A DNA stretch of 64,000 bases from Pleurodeles waltl (Eukaryota; Chordata; Amphibia; Caudata; Salamandridae), in the NCBI RefSeq assembly GCF_031143425.1, contig NC_090451.1, positions 352,168,339-352,232,338 of the forward strand, read 5' to 3'. The notes beneath the pieces were generated by a model. That model did not search any database and had not been told where the DNA came from. It saw only the letters and a program-made list of their open reading frames with translations. Below, piece by piece: positions 58,596-64,000 of the stretch (positions are counted from its first letter, which is position 1; the number at the start of each line of letters is the position of its first letter). A program made the position numbers and the translations under genes.

Positions 58596-61500
58596 TATAG
58601 GAGGCTGGCCTGGCTTATAGTGGGTAAGGTCCAGTTATCCCTTATTAGTAGAATAGATGTGTTTCTAGCAGGTTAGGCTGATAGAGGTAGCTATGGCAAA
58701 GCAGCTTAGGCTGAACTTGGAGACATGCAAAGCTCCTACTATGCCACTTATATCATATAGCACAATATCATAAGAAAACACAATACCCAGTTACTAAAAA
58801 TAAAGGTACTTTATTTTAGTGACAATATGCCAAAAGTATCTCAGAGGATACCCTCACTTAGCACAAAGCTCCTACTATACCACTTATATCATATAGCACA
58901 ATATCATAAGAAAACACAATACTCAGTTACTAAAAATAAAGGTACTTACTTTTGGCATATTGTCACTAAAATAAAGTACCTTTATTTTTAGTAACTGAGT
59001 ATTGTGTTATCTTATGATATTGTGCTATATGATATAAGTGGTATAGTAGGAGCTTTGTGCTAAGTGAGGGTATCCTCTGAGATACTTTTGGCATATTGTC
59101 ACTAAAATAATCTCAGAGGATGCCCTCACTTAGGAGGTAAGTAATATACACAAATTATATGCACACAAACCCAAACCAGGTAAGTAACAGTAAGAAAAGT
59201 AGTGCAAACAATCTAGAATCACAATAGGATGCAATAGGTAGACATAGGTCTAGGGGCAACGCAAACCATATACTCCAAAAGTGGAATGCGAATCACGAAT
59301 GGACCCCAGACCTATGGGAGGTTGTGAAGGGTCGCTGGGACTGTAAGAAAACAGTAAGAGTGTCCAAAATACCCCACCCCAAGACCCTGAAAAGTAGGAG
59401 TAAAGTTACCCTACTACCTCAGAAAGACTGAATAGTCGTGATAAGGGATTCTGCAAGAACCACAAGCACCAGCAAAACACTGAAGACGGATTCCTGGACC
59501 TGAGGACCTGTAAAGGAAGGGGACCAAGTCCAAGAGTCACAAAAGTGTCCGGGGGGGCAGGAGCCCACTAAACCCCGGGTGAAGGTGCAAAAGGACAGCA
59601 TCCAGGTGGAAGAAGCCGATGATTCTGCAACAACGAAAAGGGCTAGGAACTTCCCCTTTGGATGGAAGATGTCCCACGGCGTGCTGGAGGTTGCAGAAGT
59701 GTTTCCAGGCAGAAATACCGCAAACAAGCCTTGCTAGCTGCAAGAGTCGCAGTTGAGGATTTTGGGTGCTGCTGGGGACCAGGAAGGACCAGGATGTCGC
59801 CCCTTGGAGGAGGAGACAGAGGGGGCGCTCAGCAACTCAGAGAGCCCCCACAGAAGCAGGCAGCACCCGCAGAAGTACCGGAACAGGCACTTAGAAGATC
59901 TGAGGACAGCGGTTGACTTAGAGTCACAAAGGAGGGTCCCACGATGTTGGACTTCAACTCAGTGAGTTAGGCAATGCACGACGGAGTCCTAGGGACCAAG
60001 GCTAGGCTGTGCACAAAGGAATCCTTGGAAAAGTGCACTGAAGCTGGAGCAGCTGCAAATCACGCAGTACACAGGTTTGCTGTCTGGCGTGGGGAGGCAA
60101 GGACTTACCTCCACCAACTTTGGACAGAAGGGCCACTGGACTGTGGGAGACACTTGGACCCAGCTCCTGTGTTCCAGGGACCATGCTGGTCAGGATGAGA
60201 GGGGACCCAGAGGACCGGTGATGCAGAAGTTTGGTGCCTGCGTTGGCAGGGGGAAGATTCCATCGACCCACGGGAGATTTCTACTTGGCTTCCAGTGCAG
60301 GGGGAAGGCAGACAGCCCTCAGAGCATGCACCACCAGGAAACAGTCGAGAAAGCCGGCAGGATGAGGCGCTACAATGTTTCTGGTAATCGTCTTGCTACT
60401 TTGTTGTGGTTTTGCAGGCTTCCTGGAGCAGTCAGCGGTCGATCCTTGGCAAAGGTCGAAGAGGGAAGTGCAGAGGAACTTTGGTGAGCTCTTGCATTCG
60501 TTATCTGAGGAATAGCCCAGAGGAGAGACCCTAAAAGGAAGTTTGGCTACTGAGAAAGGAGGCTTGGCTACTGAAAAAGGTAAGCACCTATCAGGAGGGG
60601 TCTCTGATGTCACCTGCTGGCACTGGCCACTCAGAGCAGTCCTTTGTGCCCCAACACCTCTGAATCCAAGATGGCAGAGGTTTGGGACACACTGGAGGAG
60701 CTATAGGCACCTCCCTTGGGAGGTACTGGTCAGGGGAGTGGTCACTTCCCTTACCTTTGTCCAGTTTCGCGCCAGAGCAGGGCTGGGAGATCCCTGAACC
60801 GGTGCAGACCGGCTTATGCAGAGATGGGCACCATCTGTGCCCATCAAAGCATTTCCAGAGGCTGGGGGAGGCTACTCCTCCCCAGCCCTTCACACCTATT
60901 TCCAGAGGGAGAGGGTGTAAAACCCTCTCTCAGAGGAAATCCTTTGTTTTGCCTTCCTGGGACTGGGCTGCCCAGACCCCAGGGGGGGGGCAGAAACCTG
61001 TCTGAGCGGTTGGCAGCAGCTGCAGTGGAAACCTCGGAAAGGCAGTTTGGCAGTACCCGGGTTCTGTGCTAGAGACCCGGGGATGCATGGAATTGTCCCC
61101 CCAATACCAAAATGGTATTGGGGGGACAATTCAATGATCCTAGACATGTTACATGGCCATGTTCGGAGTTACCATTGTGACGCTACATATAGGTAGTGAC
61201 CTATATGTAGTGCACGCGTGTAATGGTGTCCCCGCACTCACAAAGTCTGGGGAATTTGCTCTGAACAATGTGGGGGCACCTTGGCTAGTGCCAGGGTGCC
61301 CACACACTAAGTAACTTGCCACCTAACCTTCACCAAGTGAGGGTTAGACATATAGGTGACTTATAAGTTACTTATGTGCCATGAAAATGGCTGTGAAATA
61401 ACGTGGACGTTATTTCACTCAGGCTGCAGTGGCAGTCCTGTGTAAGAATTGTCAGAGCTCCCTATGGGTGGCAAAAGAAATGCTGCAGCCCATAGGGATC

Positions 61501-61881
61501 TCCTGGAACCCCATATACAATGGAATTATAAGGGTGTTCCAGTATGCCAATGAGAATTGGTAACATTAGTCACTAGCCTGTAGTGACAATTTTAAAAGCA
61601 GAGAGAGCATAAACACTGAGGTTCTGGTTAGCAGAGCCTCAGTGATACAGTTAGTCACCACACAGGGAACACATATAGGCCACAAACCTATGAGCACTGG
61701 GGTCCTGGCTAGCAGGATCCCAGTGACACATATCAAACACACTGACAACATAGGGTTTTCACTATGAGCACTGGGCTCTGGCTAGCAGGATCCCAGTGAG
61801 ACAATAAAAACACCCTGACATATACTCACAAACAGGCCAAAAGTGGGGGTAACAAGGCTAGAAAGAGGCTACCTTCTTACA
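58596..61881 (-). mobile_element. Solo LTR, family C (3.3 kb), with internal palindrome
   Basis: It starts TATAGGAGGCTGGCCTGG and ends GCTACCTTCTTACA, with a perfect 5-bp duplication AGAAC (58591-58595, 61882-61886). It is the uninterrupted reference for the split copy at 11876-22227. Near the left end the polyadenylation region is present three times, twice in direct and once in inverted orientation, forming the 58811-59110 palindrome. Sense is minus. No coding potential beyond chance frames. Confidence 0.88.
58811..59110. repeat. Palindrome with 137-bp arms in family C LTR
   Basis: Arm one 58811-58947 and arm two 58974-59110 are near-perfect reverse complements, separated by 26 bases. The outer bases TTATTTTAGT and ACTAAAATAA pair exactly. 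It contains AATAAA signals in both directions. Confidence 0.9.
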
Positions 61882-63790
61882 AGAACTATCAATACCAACC
61901 TTCAGGTGTGAGTAGTTCACTTTGCTGAATGAAGTGGAGAGGTCTGAAAGTATCACTGTCATCAATTACCTTCATCCATGATTGTTCTCATCAACTCTGC
62001 AGCCCACCCCTTAGCTGCTTCCAGCCCTCCTCTGGGGCGAAAGCCAGGGTGCCATGGATCACATGCACGAAGCTCCTCCAAATAAGTACATGACTGCTTT
62101 ACTTCAGTTTTTTTCAATACTTTGGCCAGTGCAGAGAAGTGTGAAAGGGCAGTAATTTGCTTCATCACAGGCTTCAATGGTGCTTTTTTTTTTTTTTAAA
62201 GAGACATCAGAGCAGCTATTCAGCAATTAATTAACAATCCTACTATCAACAAGTTGTAGAATAGAGCCAAAGTTGTGTTAAGAATATCTTGTATAAGGAG
62301 TTTCCAGAAAACTTCTGGATCACCAGGGAAGCATGATTTAACACCAAGCACAAATCTCTGCACTGCACACCTGGTTGCTGCTGAGAAGGTCGGCTAAAAA
62401 GGACCGTGTCTACCTGAGGGTGTTCTAAGGACGTCATTCAGAGAAATACTAGGCAGAGCTAATATCTGTGTATATTCCCTTCATTTCTTCACAAAAGCCA
62501 AAGAGGAGTCTCGGGATAGATTTCTGAGGTGCATTCTGTGCATTAGCTATACTTGTACTAAGTGGGCTAAATTTTACCTTCACAATTACCTCCTTGCTGA
62601 CCTTTAACTGAGCGTTATGTCCACCTAGATCCTCTATGTCTTTAGTCCTCCATTGTACTTGTTTGGAGAACAGAAGTGGCCATGTCATCATATTCCCTGA
62701 TGGTTTGTGAGAGCATGCTTACGGAGCACTTTTATTATCCTCCCATTATTATGATCTACTGCCTAATTCAGGTCACTGTCTGCAGGTTTGCAAACCAAAG
62801 AATGGCAGTTCTCTTAGAACCACCTTCTCATCAAGTTAATTCTGTTGCTAAATTGGGGGTGGTATGCTTCCTATCCACATTCCTTGAAACCATGTGATTG
62901 ATGGTAAACTACACCAAGATGTGTTTGTCAGCATAAAGTGCAAATCTCAGCTGCAGAAGTTAAATCATACAGTTGAAGGATGGGATATAATGTGTGACCC
63001 TCTACATGCATACCACAGTGGACCAATTGCTCAAACCGAGGGAGTCAGTCATTTCAGGACGTTCCGGGACTTGCTATTAGAGGGATCGTTAACATGAAGA
63101 ATTAAAATGAACAATAAAATATCCTACATTCAGCATCTGCTTGTAGTGGATGGGAATCTGGAAGCTAATATCCCTTTTGGTATTGAGAAGTTCTGCTGAT
63201 GGATTCAGGGAGCAATATTAAACTACAAAAGTGTATAAGGTTCTGAAAGGAAAGTACAATGATAAACCTATTTTTTTAAAGTGCTTGCATATAGTGCTGT
63301 CCATAAAAATCAAGGAACCCAGCCTCCAAATCCAAAACTCCCTCTTACTGCAAATACATTTGTAGCAATCTGGAACATCACTGGCGTGGTCAGGATGTGA
63401 TCCATTCTCCAGCCAGGTGTTTGACTTGAGGCAGGGATTTCTCACTGTAGCATAGACCTCCAACTGAAGATTGGCTGGGGATTTACCATCAAGGAGATGA
63501 CATAGTAACCCAGAGTTCACACTTGCTTGATTTTGTGTACATACCATTACTGATTGCAACTGATGTATTAAGATCTCGATGTGCATTCACCTTGAGCAGC
63601 ATGATATATAGCAACTTATTCTCTCCAGTTTGTGTCAACTTAAATGATGAAACCCTCGCCTTAATTCCATTTGGTGGAGTGAGGGAGGCCATAAAACACT
63701 TCAAAATGTTGCCAACGTTAAAGTCTGGAATGCACCCACTGTTTTGTTATTTCCAAGTTTCTGCCACCTGCAAATTATGTTGCTTTTAAG
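61882..63790 (-). pseudogene. CR1/L2-like LINE, endonuclease and RT N-terminal part
   Basis: On the minus strand, from high to low coordinates, blocks appear in CR1/L2 order. First is an endonuclease piece, NTWLENGSHPDHASDVPDCY (about 63425-63365; TWL...PD...P.GY pattern). Then a linker (IYTDISSA, 62475-62450), a pre-RT stretch, and RT blocks LSHFSALAKVLKKTEVKQS, TYLEELRACDPWHPGFRP and GLEAAKGWAAELMRTIMDEG (62150-61965). The next motif is cut by the LTR at 61881. Many stops and shifts make it an old, dead copy. The endonuclease call is weaker than the RT call. Confidence 0.6.
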
Positions 63791-64000
63791 TGAGACACGT
63801 ACACATATGTAATTGACTATTTTGTTTGTGAAACAATTTAATGAGATCAGTACTAAGCAATCAAGCATGTTTTATTACAGTGGAACATAATGTTGAAGGT
63901 GGTTTTTCCAGGAAGTGATTCATAATCCAAATCCATATCCAACTAAATTGAATTTTATTTGATCACCTTAATAGTTACAGCTATCTAATTAAACAATTCA
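63791..64000. other. Unassigned window end
   Basis: AT-rich DNA after the LINE remnant with no recognisable feature. Confidence 0.4.

Overview
The window reads as intergenic DNA of a very large vertebrate genome, most probably a salamander and quite possibly a newt of the Pleurodeles type. That rests on the mix of DIRS-like tyrosine-recombinase retrotransposons, Gmr1-like Ty3/Gypsy, L1 and CR1/L2-type LINEs, a large Harbinger transposon, and a family of very long (2-3.6 kb) TG...CA solo LTRs. I see no host protein exon, tRNA, rRNA or CRISPR array. Almost every base with recognisable content belongs to a transposable element, most of them broken and nested in one another.

Left part (1-25,440). 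A partial LTR (1-631) abuts the end of a DIRS tyrosine recombinase (632-891). A solo LTR (family C, 1107-3955, 5-bp duplication TCAGT) follows. Next comes the deepest nest. An old minus-strand LINE (RT remnant 4011-4607, EN remnant 24177-24625) is split by a family B LTR (4608-24171). That LTR is split by an L1 (6121-23494, 17-bp duplication). The L1 ORF2 is split by a minus-strand family C LTR (11876-22227, GTGAC duplication). That LTR is split by a Gmr1-like Gypsy element (12406-19724) with its 5' LTR, gag, protease, integrase and RT-RNase H in that order, cut off inside RNase H.

Middle part (25,441-44,168). Pieces of at least two DIRS elements lie head to tail, with an LTR fragment and a family A LTR inserted. 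A 10.6-kb Harbinger transposon (32,894-43,467) sits 15 bp after the catalytic tyrosine codon of the DIRS recombinase. The Harbinger is the best preserved element. It has an apparently intact DDE transposase (39,814-40,818, +), a three-exon Myb/SANT-like gene (39,326-35,690, -) whose first intron is a 1.15-kb GC-rich tandem array, and a second, different two-exon Myb/SANT-like gene (42,870-41,327, -) with one frameshift in a C9 run. Two further minisatellites fill its left end, and TIR motifs are repeated internally at both ends. Known Harbingers have one transposase and one Myb-like protein, so this three-gene layout is the most interesting object in the window.

Right part (44,169-64,000). 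Family A LTRs (44,169-47,773; 50,729-53,200) flank a degenerate L1 ORF2 (47,774-50,375). Two minus-strand family C LTRs follow. The second (58,596-61,881, AGAAC duplication) contains a 137-bp-arm palindrome and interrupts a degenerate minus-strand CR1/L2-like LINE (about 63,790 to 57,791). The few unassigned stretches are AT-rich and hold no convincing gene.
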